Source: Streptococcus ovuberis
Lineage (GTDB): Bacteria; Bacillota; Bacilli; Lactobacillales; Streptococcaceae
DNA length: 64,000 bases
Assembly (NCBI RefSeq): GCF_012396585.1
Contig: NZ_JAAXPR010000001.1
Span: 186,001-250,000, forward strand
Reading direction: 5' to 3'
Position 1 is the first letter of the stretch. Each line of letters begins with the position of its first letter. The position numbers were made by a program, and so were the translations under genes. Below, piece by piece: positions 48,079 to 56,068 of this stretch. Below the pieces are notes generated by a model, which searched no databases, was not told where the DNA came from, and saw nothing but the letters and a program-made list of their open reading frames with translations.

Positions 48079-49479
48079 TTAGTTTCCAAAAAAGGTTTCA
48101 GCATTCGTGAAACAGATCCCTTCAACGAATGGCTTCAATAACTCAAGATCATTCGGAATGTCTTCATCATCTACCCATTTTCCAATCAAACTCGCCAAAA
48201 TGCGTCGGAAATAATCATGGCGCTGGAAGGACATAAAGCTCCGAGAATCGGTCAACATCCCGATAAAATTAGCCAAGAGGCCCTGTTCTGCATAATGGGT
48301 CATCTGATCCAACATCCCTGTCTTGGTATCATTGAACCACCAACCTGCTCCGAATTGTAACTGACTCTTCGTCCCTTCCTCATTGGCTTGGAAATTCGCT
48401 AACGTGTTGGCCAAAATACTGTTATAGGTTGGATTGAGGGTGTACCAGATCATTTTGGGCAATTGATCTTCCTTGGATAAAGCGTCCAAGAAACGATTGA
48501 GGTGATCGGCCAGAGCAATCTGGTCTCCCATGGAATCAAAACCACTGTCAGCTCCTAGCTTAGCATACAGGCGACTATGGCTATTGCGAACAGCACCAAA
48601 GTGGACTTGGGTCACCAAACCATGCTTATGGTAAAGCTTGCAGAGTTCCAAGAAGATGCCCGATTGCCATTGGTTTTTTTCCAATTCTGTCAACTCTTGA
48701 CCAGCCAGAGCCTTCTTGAGAATCGCGTTTAATTGGTCTTTAGTTGTCTCCAGAAACTGCACAGCGCCAAAGCTAATATCCGATGCTCGGCAGCCTTGAG
48801 CTGCAAAATAAGCGATTCGTTGATCAAGGGCCTCTACCAACTCTTCAAACGTCAGAATGACCTGACCTGTCTTATCGGCAAGCGCTCCAATGAAAGAAGT
48901 AAAATTGGCATGTGCCACAAAGACCTCATCCGGTCTAAAGGTCGGAGCGACGCGAACAGCAATCGTCTCATCAGCCGCAATCTTCTGATGCCATTCCAAA
49001 TCGTCTAGCGGATGGTCCGTCGTGCCAACAAAGCGGACATCAGACAATTTTAAGAGGGAGCGAGGCGTGATGCTTCCTGTCGCTAATTTAGCATTTAAAC
49101 GCTCATAGAGACTTTCCCAGTTCTCAGCCTTAATCACCTCATCAATCCCAAAAACGGTTTTGAGCTCCAAATGGCTCCAGTGGTAAAGCGGGTTCCCAAA
49201 GGCACGGCTCACCGTCTCAATCCAAACACGGAACTTTTCCGCCTTAGGCGCAGAGCCTGTGATCAGCTCTTCTGATACCCCGTTTGCCCGCATCAGACGC
49301 CACTTGTAGTGGTCTCCATCCAGCCACAAGTCCACAATATTGTCGTAAGGCTTGTCTTCAAAAATGGCTCTTGGATCCAGATGGCAATGGAAATCATAAA
49401 TAGGCATGTCCTTGGCAATCTCATAGAGCCTTTTAGCAGCCTGACCACGCAACATAAAGTCTTGATCGTTAAAAGCCAT
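48079..49479 (-). CDS. uxaC: Glucuronate isomerase
   Basis: 466 residues from the ATG at 49479 (GGAGGG upstream); 32 further in-frame codons upstream lie inside kdgA and are rejected. Metal-binding FHCHLDPR near residue 30 and the conserved GAGWWFND and QMTHYAEQGLL segments identify UxaC. It isomerises glucuronate to fructuronate. It follows kdgA by one base. Confidence 0.95.
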   Translation of the reverse strand: MAFNDQDFMLRGQAAKRLYEIAKDMPIYDFHCHLDPRAIFEDKPYDNIVDLWLDGDHYKWRLMRANGVSEELITGSAPKAEKFRVWIETVSRAFGNPLYHWSHLELKTVFGIDEVIKAENWESLYERLNAKLATGSITPRSLLKLSDVRFVGTTDHPLDDLEWHQKIAADETIAVRVAPTFRPDEVFVAHANFTSFIGALADKTGQVILTFEELVEALDQRIAYFAAQGCRASDISFGAVQFLETTKDQLNAILKKALAGQELTELEKNQWQSGIFLELCKLYHKHGLVTQVHFGAVRNSHSRLYAKLGADSGFDSMGDQIALADHLNRFLDALSKEDQLPKMIWYTLNPTYNSILANTLANFQANEEGTKSQLQFGAGWWFNDTKTGMLDQMTHYAEQGLLANFIGMLTDSRSFMSFQRHDYFRRILASLIGKWVDDEDIPNDLELLKPFVEGICFTNAETFFGN

Positions 49480-49480
49480 G

Positions 49481-50101
49481 TTATCCCTCCACTGCTGCCA
49501 TAAAGGCCTTGGCAAACGCTGTGACACTGCTGTAGCCTTCTGTCGCGACCTTAGCACTGAGGGCTGACCCAACACCTACTGCACAAGCTCCGGCCGCCTT
49601 CCAAGCAGCCACATTCTCAATCGACACACCGCCAGACGGCATGAGAGCGACATCTGGGATTGGCCCGTGGATGTCCTTGATAAAATGAGGACCTAGGCTA
49701 CCACCCGGGAAGAGCTTGATGATGGAACACCCCGCTTCCATAGCAGTGACAATCTCAGTAACCGTTGCGCAACCTGGAAAATAAAGATTCCCAGCCTCCT
49801 TAGCAATCTCCTGAATCTCAGCTGAGAAATGAGGACTAACCAGAAATTGGGCACCCGCTGCTAGGGCTTCTTCTGCTAAAGCTTTGGTCATCACCGTTCC
49901 AGCTCCAATCACTACCGTATCATCTGATGAATATTCGTCTACGAGGGTCTTGATCACACGACTCGCATCTGGTGTGGAATAAGTAACTTCAATGTTTTTG
50001 ATACCACCAATAATCGCGTGACGAGCTATCTCCAAGGCATCCTCCGCAGTTTTTCCACGGATAACGGCAAAAGCATAATTACGTTTTAATTGTTCTAGCA
50101 T
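49481..50101 (-). CDS. kdgA: KDPG/KDG aldolase
   Basis: 206 residues. Schiff-base lysine K129 in IIKLFPGG and E38 in NIEVT; PSGGVS phosphate loop near 165. It splits 2-keto-3-deoxy-6-phosphogluconate to pyruvate and glyceraldehyde-3-phosphate. First gene of the long operon kdgA-uxaC-uxuA-uxuB-GH79-HAD-GH3. An operator-like sequence also lies inside the gene. Confidence 0.95.
   Translation of the reverse strand: MLEQLKRNYAFAVIRGKTAEDALEIARHAIIGGIKNIEVTYSTPDASRVIKTLVDEYSSDDTVVIGAGTVMTKALAEEALAAGAQFLVSPHFSAEIQEIAKEAGNLYFPGCATVTEIVTAMEAGCSIIKLFPGGSLGPHFIKDIHGPIPDVALMPSGGVSIENVAAWKAAGACAVGVGSALSAKVATEGYSSVTAFAKAFMAAVEG
49918..49932. promoter_or_regulatory. Operator-like site inside kdgA
   Basis: TATCATCTGATGAAT matches the GntR operator core found at the three promoters. 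It falls on Tyr-Ser-Ser-Asp-Asp codons, so chance is possible. Confidence 0.35.
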
Positions 50102-50125
50102 ATGAACTCCTTTTGCATTTCAAAT

Positions 50126-50177
50126 CAGAAAGCGATTTCTTTAAAATTATTCTATCATTCATCAGATGATTTTTCAA
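50126..50177 (-). promoter_or_regulatory. kdgA promoter with spacer operator and cre-like box
   Basis: Minus strand TTGAAA (50172-50177), 17-bp spacer, TAGAAT (50149-50154). The spacer is the operator ATTCATCAGATGATT (50157-50171, plus strand). A cre-like AAGAAATCGCTTTCTG (50126-50141) begins at about +1. Confidence 0.8.
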
Positions 50178-50219
50178 GTATTTTAATAGTTTTTTTTAAA
50201 AATTTTAAAAAAACCATTA

Positions 50220-50234
50220 ATTCATCAGATAATT
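50220..50234. promoter_or_regulatory. Auxiliary operator upstream of kdgA
   Basis: ATTCATCAGATAATT, one arm perfect, centre 63 bp from the main operator centre. Confidence 0.65.
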
Positions 50235-50301
50235 TATGGCGATTTTGGATAAATAACAAAGGAGCTTGCGGCCAAGATACGCCACTAACTCCTTTATGGG
50301 T

Positions 50302-51759
50302 TTAATCAACTTGTTCTGATTTAATCCGAGCAATTTCACCTTGAATGTCAACCATTTTTTCCTTAGTCAACGGATAAAATTTCATCGCAATAATATTGCA
50401 GATATTGCCCAAAACCATCATACCAAACACCAAGAAAAGACCGATAAATTTCAATTCTGGGCTAAATGGCGTGTCAACGGTAGGTAGTTGCTCTGTAAAA
50501 CCAATAGTGCTACAGAGAACACCAACAATCGTTGTCGCAAATGACGACACTATCTTATCAACTGATGAAAAAAGAGTGCCCATAAGTCCCGGCACATAAC
50601 GCCCCGAGCGATAAACTTCATAGTCTGCACAGTCCGCTGTCATCGGAATCACCATCGTTCCTGCTAAAGACCGGAAGCCACTTTCCAATATCCAAAGGAA
50701 AAGAAAAGCAATGGTAAAGAAGGTCAAACCGTTAAACCCTTCCATACCCGGAAAGCTTAGGGTCTTTGGGTCTGCAAGATAAAAGAGAGCAAAGAGAGCA
50801 GCATTGGTCAAGATACCACCCCATGAACCGAGCAACAGCGCTTTTTTCTGTCCCATACGCGTCGCCACAAAGCGAACCCCCAAAATCATAAGCAAGATTG
50901 TAGGAATGGTCGTATAGCCAGCAACCGCCCCTTGGAGGCCATAATTACCAGCAACAATAGCATAGAGGATCACTAGAACGGTCGCATTAGACTTGATTTG
51001 CATAGCAATCTTGTCGGTTGAAGCAGCAAAGACCAACATTTGAATCCCACGATTATTTTTCAAGACTTCCCAGTAGTCCTTAAAAGTCACCTTAACAGGT
51101 TTACCTGTACCAAAGTACTCATGCCTATCCTTACTAGCTATCCCTAAAACGGCTAACCAAGTAAAGAGAAAGGCTGTCGGTGCTATATAAAACCAATACT
51201 CCTGGAACATTTCAACGGTGAAGCCTCCATGCTTAGGTACCAGGACATTGGACACTAAAACAGGTAAGGAAGCAAACATAATGGTATTGTAAATACCATC
51301 ATAAATCCCGAAAGTCGGACGTTGCTCAGGATCGTTAGTCAAGGCAGTCTGAGCTGACTTCGTCACTACTGTCTGGAAGGTATAACCGATGATGTAGAGG
51401 GCGTAAATGGCAATGAAGTATGGCAAACGTGCCGCTTCAGGCAACTTGTGGGTCGTAAAAACCAGCAAGAATGTCGTCAGGGTCAAAATAAGGTTCCCAA
51501 CTATCATAAAGGGACGATTTTTCCCAAATTGACCATCGGTTTTATCGACAAAATAGCCAATGATAGGGTCTGTCACCGCATCCCAGATTCTCATCCCCAT
51601 GATGATACTAGAAGCCAAGACAACCCCTACTCCGACATAGCCTGTCATGTAATAAGCAATAAAGTTCATAAAGAATAGCCAAAGGTTGGTGGAAGTGTTG
51701 TTAAGAGCGAAGAGAGCAATCTGCCAAGACTTCGCACGATGAATACCTGTTGTTTGCAT
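50302..51759 (-). CDS. GPH-family glycoside/hexuronide symporter
   Basis: 485 residues, 12 membrane segments. GPH motifs: ALNNTSTNLW near residue 20, DAVTDPIIGYFVDKTDGQFGKNRPF near 75-100 and ADCADYEVYRSGRY near 380-395. No C-terminal IIA domain. Imports glycosides with cation coupling; a glucuronide or hexuronate is likely from context. Own operator-bearing promoter; kdgA downstream has a separate one. AAGGAG lies 7 bases upstream. Confidence 0.9.
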   Translation of the reverse strand: MQTTGIHRAKSWQIALFALNNTSTNLWLFFMNFIAYYMTGYVGVGVVLASSIIMGMRIWDAVTDPIIGYFVDKTDGQFGKNRPFMIVGNLILTLTTFLLVFTTHKLPEAARLPYFIAIYALYIIGYTFQTVVTKSAQTALTNDPEQRPTFGIYDGIYNTIMFASLPVLVSNVLVPKHGGFTVEMFQEYWFYIAPTAFLFTWLAVLGIASKDRHEYFGTGKPVKVTFKDYWEVLKNNRGIQMLVFAASTDKIAMQIKSNATVLVILYAIVAGNYGLQGAVAGYTTIPTILLMILGVRFVATRMGQKKALLLGSWGGILTNAALFALFYLADPKTLSFPGMEGFNGLTFFTIAFLFLWILESGFRSLAGTMVIPMTADCADYEVYRSGRYVPGLMGTLFSSVDKIVSSFATTIVGVLCSTIGFTEQLPTVDTPFSPELKFIGLFLVFGMMVLGNICNIIAMKFYPLTKEKMVDIQGEIARIKSEQVD

Positions 51760-51885
51760 CCGAAACTCCTTAAAATGAATGGTCGATGTTCTAGACTTTC
51801 GATAGCTTTATCCCAGTCTGAAAACTTAATTTTTAGGCAAGTTCTAACTCAATCCTCACTTGCCCTAAAGGGTTGAGTTATATTT

Positions 51886-51938
51886 AAGTAAACGTTTTCT
51901 TATGATTCTATTCTATTATTCATCGGATGAATTGTCAA
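51886..51938 (-). promoter_or_regulatory. Symporter promoter with spacer operator and cre-like box
   Basis: Minus strand TTGACA (51933-51938), 17 bp, TAGAAT (51910-51915). Spacer operator ATTCATCGGATGAAT (51918-51932) is a perfect dyad. cre-like AAGAAAACGTTTACTT at 51886-51901, about +2. Confidence 0.85.
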
Positions 51939-51981
51939 GCTTATTTTGATTTTTTCTTAAAAATTAGATAAATAAGCCAAA

Positions 51982-51996
51982 AATCATCAGATAAAT
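51982..51996. promoter_or_regulatory. Auxiliary operator upstream of the symporter
   Basis: AATCATCAGATAAAT, centre 64 bp from the main operator centre at 51925. Confidence 0.6.
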
Positions 51997-52120
51997 ACTC
52001 TGGCATATACACTTTTTAATGCTTTATAGTATTTTGAGTTGTATCCCTTGTTTTTTTGTTCTAGCTGGATTGCCTTCTAAGGCCCATTTTCAAAAGTTCA
52101 CCAAGGCAAAGAGACCAGAC

Positions 52121-52166
52121 AAAAAACGCGTACAATCAAAGGATTAAAACTTTGATTATACACGTT
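52121..52166 (-). terminator. Terminator of the GntR-family gene
   Basis: A 17-bp stem (AACGTGTATAATCAAAG with its partner, two wobbles) followed by TTTTTT on the minus strand, about 200 bases past the stop. Confidence 0.8.
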
Positions 52167-52369
52167 ATTTCATTAATCTATCGTTATGACTGAACCAAAC
52201 ATTCAGAATCTGTGTTCACAGCTGATGATGTCCTCTTCACCGACCCTTTGGTTACTTGTTTTTTAGCATCCGGCCAATACTTCAAACACCTCCCTAGAGC
52301 AGAACCAAATGGACGAATCTCAGCAAACTGTTTCTACAAATGTCTATTCTTAATGTTTTCCGAACCTTG

Positions 52370-53053
52370 TCACGATTCCATTTCAAAATTAGCACTGACT
52401 GCTAAAATATGCCTGAGCATGGCGTCATAGGCTTTGACACTATCTCGTTCTTGAACTGCCTGCAGAATACTCCGGTGAGCCACCCGGCTATCTTCTCGCA
52501 AATCTTTGCCTTGAAAATCACTGTTAATCAGGCTAATGGATTGGTGGATCACAGGCAACAAACTATCCAATGCTAGGTTACCGCTCATCTTAGCCAGCCG
52601 AGCATGGAGTTGGACATCCAACTGGACATGATCGTCTGTCCCTTCATCATAAGACTGCTCAATAGCCTGAACAATTTCCTCTAACATCAGACAATCTTGT
52701 TCTGTAGCGTATTGGGCAGCCTTGGCTGCTACCCGAGGTTCCAACAAGAGACGAATCTCAAACAAGTCATGCGTCAGCTTTGTGGTATCCTTAATAAAGG
52801 TAAATCCGAGCGGGTCGTCAGCTACCCCTTTTTTGCCACTAATATAAGTTCCTGAACCTTGGCGGACTTCGAGGATATTGCGTGCAGCCAACCGGCGGAC
52901 TGCCTCACGAACGGTACTACGGCCAACCTCTAAAATCTCCGCCAAGACATACTCGTTAGGCAAGCGACTCCCCGTTTCCAATTGGTGCTCTACAATATAC
53001 TGGACCAAACGTTCTGCGGCCATTTCTGCTAAGGGTTGACTAGTTTTTTTCAT
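52370..53053 (-). CDS. GntR/FadR-family regulator, probable hexuronate repressor
   Basis: 227 residues from the ATG at 53053 (AAAGGAG upstream). N-terminal winged HTH (GSRLPNEYVLAEILEVGRST, VREAVRRL, VRQGSGTYI), C-terminal helical FCD ligand domain (DLFEIRLLLEPRVAA, then LDVQLHARLA and VAHRSILQAV with metal-binding-type Asp/His). Relatives UxuR, ExuR and KdgR respond to hexuronates. It lies amid the glucuronate genes with its own -10 (TATAAT, 53073-53078 complement). It is the natural candidate for the ATTCATCNGATGAAT operator. Confidence 0.85.
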   Translation of the reverse strand: MKKTSQPLAEMAAERLVQYIVEHQLETGSRLPNEYVLAEILEVGRSTVREAVRRLAARNILEVRQGSGTYISGKKGVADDPLGFTFIKDTTKLTHDLFEIRLLLEPRVAAKAAQYATEQDCLMLEEIVQAIEQSYDEGTDDHVQLDVQLHARLAKMSGNLALDSLLPVIHQSISLINSDFQGKDLREDSRVAHRSILQAVQERDSVKAYDAMLRHILAVSANFEMES

Positions 53054-53127
53054 ATCGATCTCCTTTACTGTTATTATAGCGAATTTTTTCGACATTTTAA
53101 ACTAGAAAATCGATAAAATCACGAGCC

Positions 53128-54939
53128 TTAAGGCTTATATCCCAAATTTGGAATAGCTGTCCAACGCTCCTTAAAGAGGCGAACCACTTGCTTGGGATCA
53201 CGATTGCGACTAAAGAGTCCCTTATGATTCCCTTTGACCCGAATTAAGCTCACATTGGTCTCAAAGTCCGCAAAATTCCAAACCTGTTCTCCCACAAAGT
53301 ACGGCAGACTATCGAAGACCTCGTGATTGGCCTTATAATAATCGCACTGGTATTCTTCGGTATAAGGGATATCCCAAAGGGAATGGTAACCCGGTAACGT
53401 ATCCGCACCATACTCGGTAAACATGATTGGCTTATCTGGGTAAAGACGGTGCCAGTCCTCTAACTCTTGCTTCAAATGGACCTTGGCATCCTCTAACTCC
53501 GCATGATCCTTGTACCAACCATAATAGCGATTGAGACAGATAACATCAATCAAATCGGCAACTAGGTCTTTCCCTGGCATAGCCATCATGATATTAACAA
53601 GAGTGACCGGACGTTTTTGCTGGTCTAAGTCACGATAGAGCTGGATAAGCGATTCAAAGTACTCCCTAGCTCCTGCTTCGTGGGAAGAAGGTTCATTAGC
53701 CACAACCCACATGACCACGCAGGCATGGTTTTTATCGCGTTTGACCAGTTCTCGAATCACTGCTTCATGAGCCTCTTTGGTTTTCATAACAGTCCAAGTA
53801 TTATCCGGTTCAGCCTTATCCCCCAAAAGATCTAACGCTGCTGTGAAATTTTGGAAGAGGCCGACTGCTGGCACTTCATCAATCACCACAATCCCCATAC
53901 GATCCGCCAAGCGCATCATTTCCTCAGAATAAGGGTAATGGGAGGTTCTAAAGGAATTAGCTCCTATGTCCTTCAACAGGTTCAAATCCATTAAGTTAGC
54001 GGCTTCATTGAGCCCACGACCGTTAATATAGGTGTCTTCATGCTTGCCAAAACCTTTAAAGTAGAACGGTTGATCATTAATCAAAAACTGAGCATTTTTG
54101 ACTTCCACTTTACGGATACCAAAGGCTTCATCATAACGATCGACTAACTTGTCACCATCAAAGAGCTCAACCCGGCAGGTATAAAGGTAAGCTTTCAATG
54201 GTTGCCACAAGGTCACAGATTCTAAAACAAGTGCTTGATCAGGAGCTCCTTGGGCAAGGACTTTGCCTGTCTCATCTAAAATGCTAACGACCACTTTAGA
54301 GACTGCACCAGCCTCAACCTTGACCATCACCTCAGCACTCTTTAAATCATCAGATAACTCATACTGGACAATAATATCTTCAATATGATGCTTAGGACGT
54401 GTATAGAGTTTCACTGGTCGATGAATACCAGCATAATTAAAGAAGTCAAAGTTTTCCTTAACAACTTTTTTGATGCGGCCATCTGGCATCTTCTTTTCTA
54501 GATAATTCCCAACAGGAAGGGTGGTGTAGTTTAATTCATTGTTGGCACAAACACTTAATACCAATGGTTTTTCAGCCAAATCTTTCTCTGTCAAAACCAC
54601 TTCAAAGGGCGTAAAGCCACCCTTGTGCTCACCTGCCAGACGACCATTGAGGTAGACCTTCGCCTGATGAGTCACTGAGCCAAATCGGAGAACAGCCTCT
54701 TCGTCCTCCGCGATTTCAGGTAAGTCAATCACGCGCTCATACCAGTTATCCCCAATAAACAAGCGTTTGTCCTTATCCACTAAAACATCGTTAAAGGAAG
54801 TCGGCACCACCATTAACTCACTTTCTGGATCATCAGACAGGCGATTTTGACCATTGGGCGCATAGTTCCCTTGCTTAAATTGCCAAAGGCCATTGAGGTC
54901 ATAGACTTTACGCTTTGCAGATAATTGTGGGTATAGCAT
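53128..54939 (-). CDS. uidA: Beta-glucuronidase, GH2
   Basis: 603 residues from the ATG at 54939 (AGGAG 7 bases upstream). Sugar-binding domain with VVPTSFNDV, immunoglobulin-like domain, then the TIM barrel with acid/base E416 in VVANEPSS and nucleophile E509 in FTEYGADT. The QVWNFADFET motif and the NxK near the C-terminus (KGNHKG) are typical of beta-glucuronidases rather than galactosidases. Cytoplasmic. Eleven bases after kdgK. Confidence 0.95.
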   Translation of the reverse strand: MLYPQLSAKRKVYDLNGLWQFKQGNYAPNGQNRLSDDPESELMVVPTSFNDVLVDKDKRLFIGDNWYERVIDLPEIAEDEEAVLRFGSVTHQAKVYLNGRLAGEHKGGFTPFEVVLTEKDLAEKPLVLSVCANNELNYTTLPVGNYLEKKMPDGRIKKVVKENFDFFNYAGIHRPVKLYTRPKHHIEDIIVQYELSDDLKSAEVMVKVEAGAVSKVVVSILDETGKVLAQGAPDQALVLESVTLWQPLKAYLYTCRVELFDGDKLVDRYDEAFGIRKVEVKNAQFLINDQPFYFKGFGKHEDTYINGRGLNEAANLMDLNLLKDIGANSFRTSHYPYSEEMMRLADRMGIVVIDEVPAVGLFQNFTAALDLLGDKAEPDNTWTVMKTKEAHEAVIRELVKRDKNHACVVMWVVANEPSSHEAGAREYFESLIQLYRDLDQQKRPVTLVNIMMAMPGKDLVADLIDVICLNRYYGWYKDHAELEDAKVHLKQELEDWHRLYPDKPIMFTEYGADTLPGYHSLWDIPYTEEYQCDYYKANHEVFDSLPYFVGEQVWNFADFETNVSLIRVKGNHKGLFSRNRDPKQVVRLFKERWTAIPNLGYKP

Positions 54940-54949
54940 CTTTTTTCTC

Positions 54950-55984
54950 CTATCGTTTAATATCCTGAGCACCCTTGCTCATTAACTGGTCAATATCTTT
55001 CTTCGTGACGATATTGATGTCTCCTTCGATTGTATGTTTGAATTTAAAACTCGCCATAGCCGTCTCTAGAACGGCTTGATTAGGCAGACCTTCTAGTAAA
55101 CCGTAAATGATTCCTGCTGTAAAGGCATCCCCTGTTCCAACACGGTCTAAGACCTGAATGGATTCCCGATCTGTCTCATATAACTGGTGGTTTTCCCCAT
55201 CGTAAAGATAGGCCTTGAGGATGTATTCATTGGTCGCACCAATTTCTCGCTCGGTAAAAGCAATTGTTTTAAGCGCATAGCGATCCGCGGTTTCTTTAAG
55301 AACCTGTTCTAACAGCTCACGATTCCGATAAGGTCTGGTAAAACCAAGGACATCTTTTAAGTCTCTGCCTTCTCGCGTTGGAAGAGAGAGGGGTTCTAGA
55401 CCGATGCAGACGTCCGCCAGAGCAACCAACTTAGATAGAGCGATTCGGGCCTCTTCAAAAGATTCCCAAAGACTTTCTCGGTAGTTGAGGTCAAAGGAAA
55501 TTGGAATGCCTTTAGCCTTGGCTCTGGTCATCAAAGCTAGCGCTATCGCATAGATTTCAGGATTGAGAGCGACTGTAATCCCGCTGATATGTAGCCAGCC
55601 CATATCCTCACAGATAGCCTCTAAGTCATAATCGGACAACTTAGACTCATAAAAGGCGGAATATTTCCGGTCATAGAGCACACGGCTCGAACGCAAAGAG
55701 AACCCCTTCTGGTAATAATATATTCCTAGTCGTTCTCCCGATTTCACCATATATTCCTGACCAATCTGATGCGTGAACAAGAAAGACTCTGCCATGTGGC
55801 CTACATCATTTTCAGGAATAGCGCTCACCAAAGACACTGAATATCCTAGCTGTCCCAGGGTTGACAGGACATTCAACTCCGATCCCCCAAACTGGCAATC
55901 TAAGGTCGTCGCCTGCGTCAAGGTTTGGTGTTGCGGCGGAGACAAGCGGAGCATCATTTCACCAAAAGCAATAATTTTTGACAT
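54950..55984 (-). CDS. kdgK: 2-dehydro-3-deoxygluconokinase
   Basis: 344 residues, PfkB/ribokinase family. N-terminal GEMMLRLSPP, FGGSELNV, and the C-terminal GTGDAFTAGIIYG anion hole with the catalytic Asp. It phosphorylates 2-keto-3-deoxygluconate, feeding KdgA. The middle region is longer than in enterobacterial KdgK, as in other Firmicutes. A strong hairpin separates it from the symporter upstream. Confidence 0.9.
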   Translation of the reverse strand: MSKIIAFGEMMLRLSPPQHQTLTQATTLDCQFGGSELNVLSTLGQLGYSVSLVSAIPENDVGHMAESFLFTHQIGQEYMVKSGERLGIYYYQKGFSLRSSRVLYDRKYSAFYESKLSDYDLEAICEDMGWLHISGITVALNPEIYAIALALMTRAKAKGIPISFDLNYRESLWESFEEARIALSKLVALADVCIGLEPLSLPTREGRDLKDVLGFTRPYRNRELLEQVLKETADRYALKTIAFTEREIGATNEYILKAYLYDGENHQLYETDRESIQVLDRVGTGDAFTAGIIYGLLEGLPNQAVLETAMASFKFKHTIEGDINIVTKKDIDQLMSKGAQDIKR

Positions 55985-56029
55985 GAGGAACCCTTCCTAT
56001 ATTCAAATCAACCTCTTACGTTTCGATAA

Positions 56030-56056
56030 CCCAAAAGACCAAGCTGATCTTTTGGG
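56030..56056. repeat. Intercistronic hairpin between the symporter and kdgK
   Basis: CCCAAAAGA-(9)-TCTTTTGGG, perfect 9-bp stem. No T tract on the minus strand, so more likely an mRNA stabiliser or partial terminator. Confidence 0.6.
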
Positions 56057-56068
56057 GACTAAATGAAG

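Larger units (their letters stand above)
51940..52369. other. Intergenic region between gntR-type gene and symporter
   Basis: Holds the auxiliary operator and the regulator's terminator. A minus-strand frame about 52197-52349 reads like a protein tail (LGRCLKYWPDAKKQ) but has no start; possible remnant. Confidence 0.4.

Noticed and set aside
52212-52430. Plus-strand 72-residue ORF beside the GntR gene
   Set aside because: No ribosome site, overlaps the regulator's 3' end, product not protein-like.
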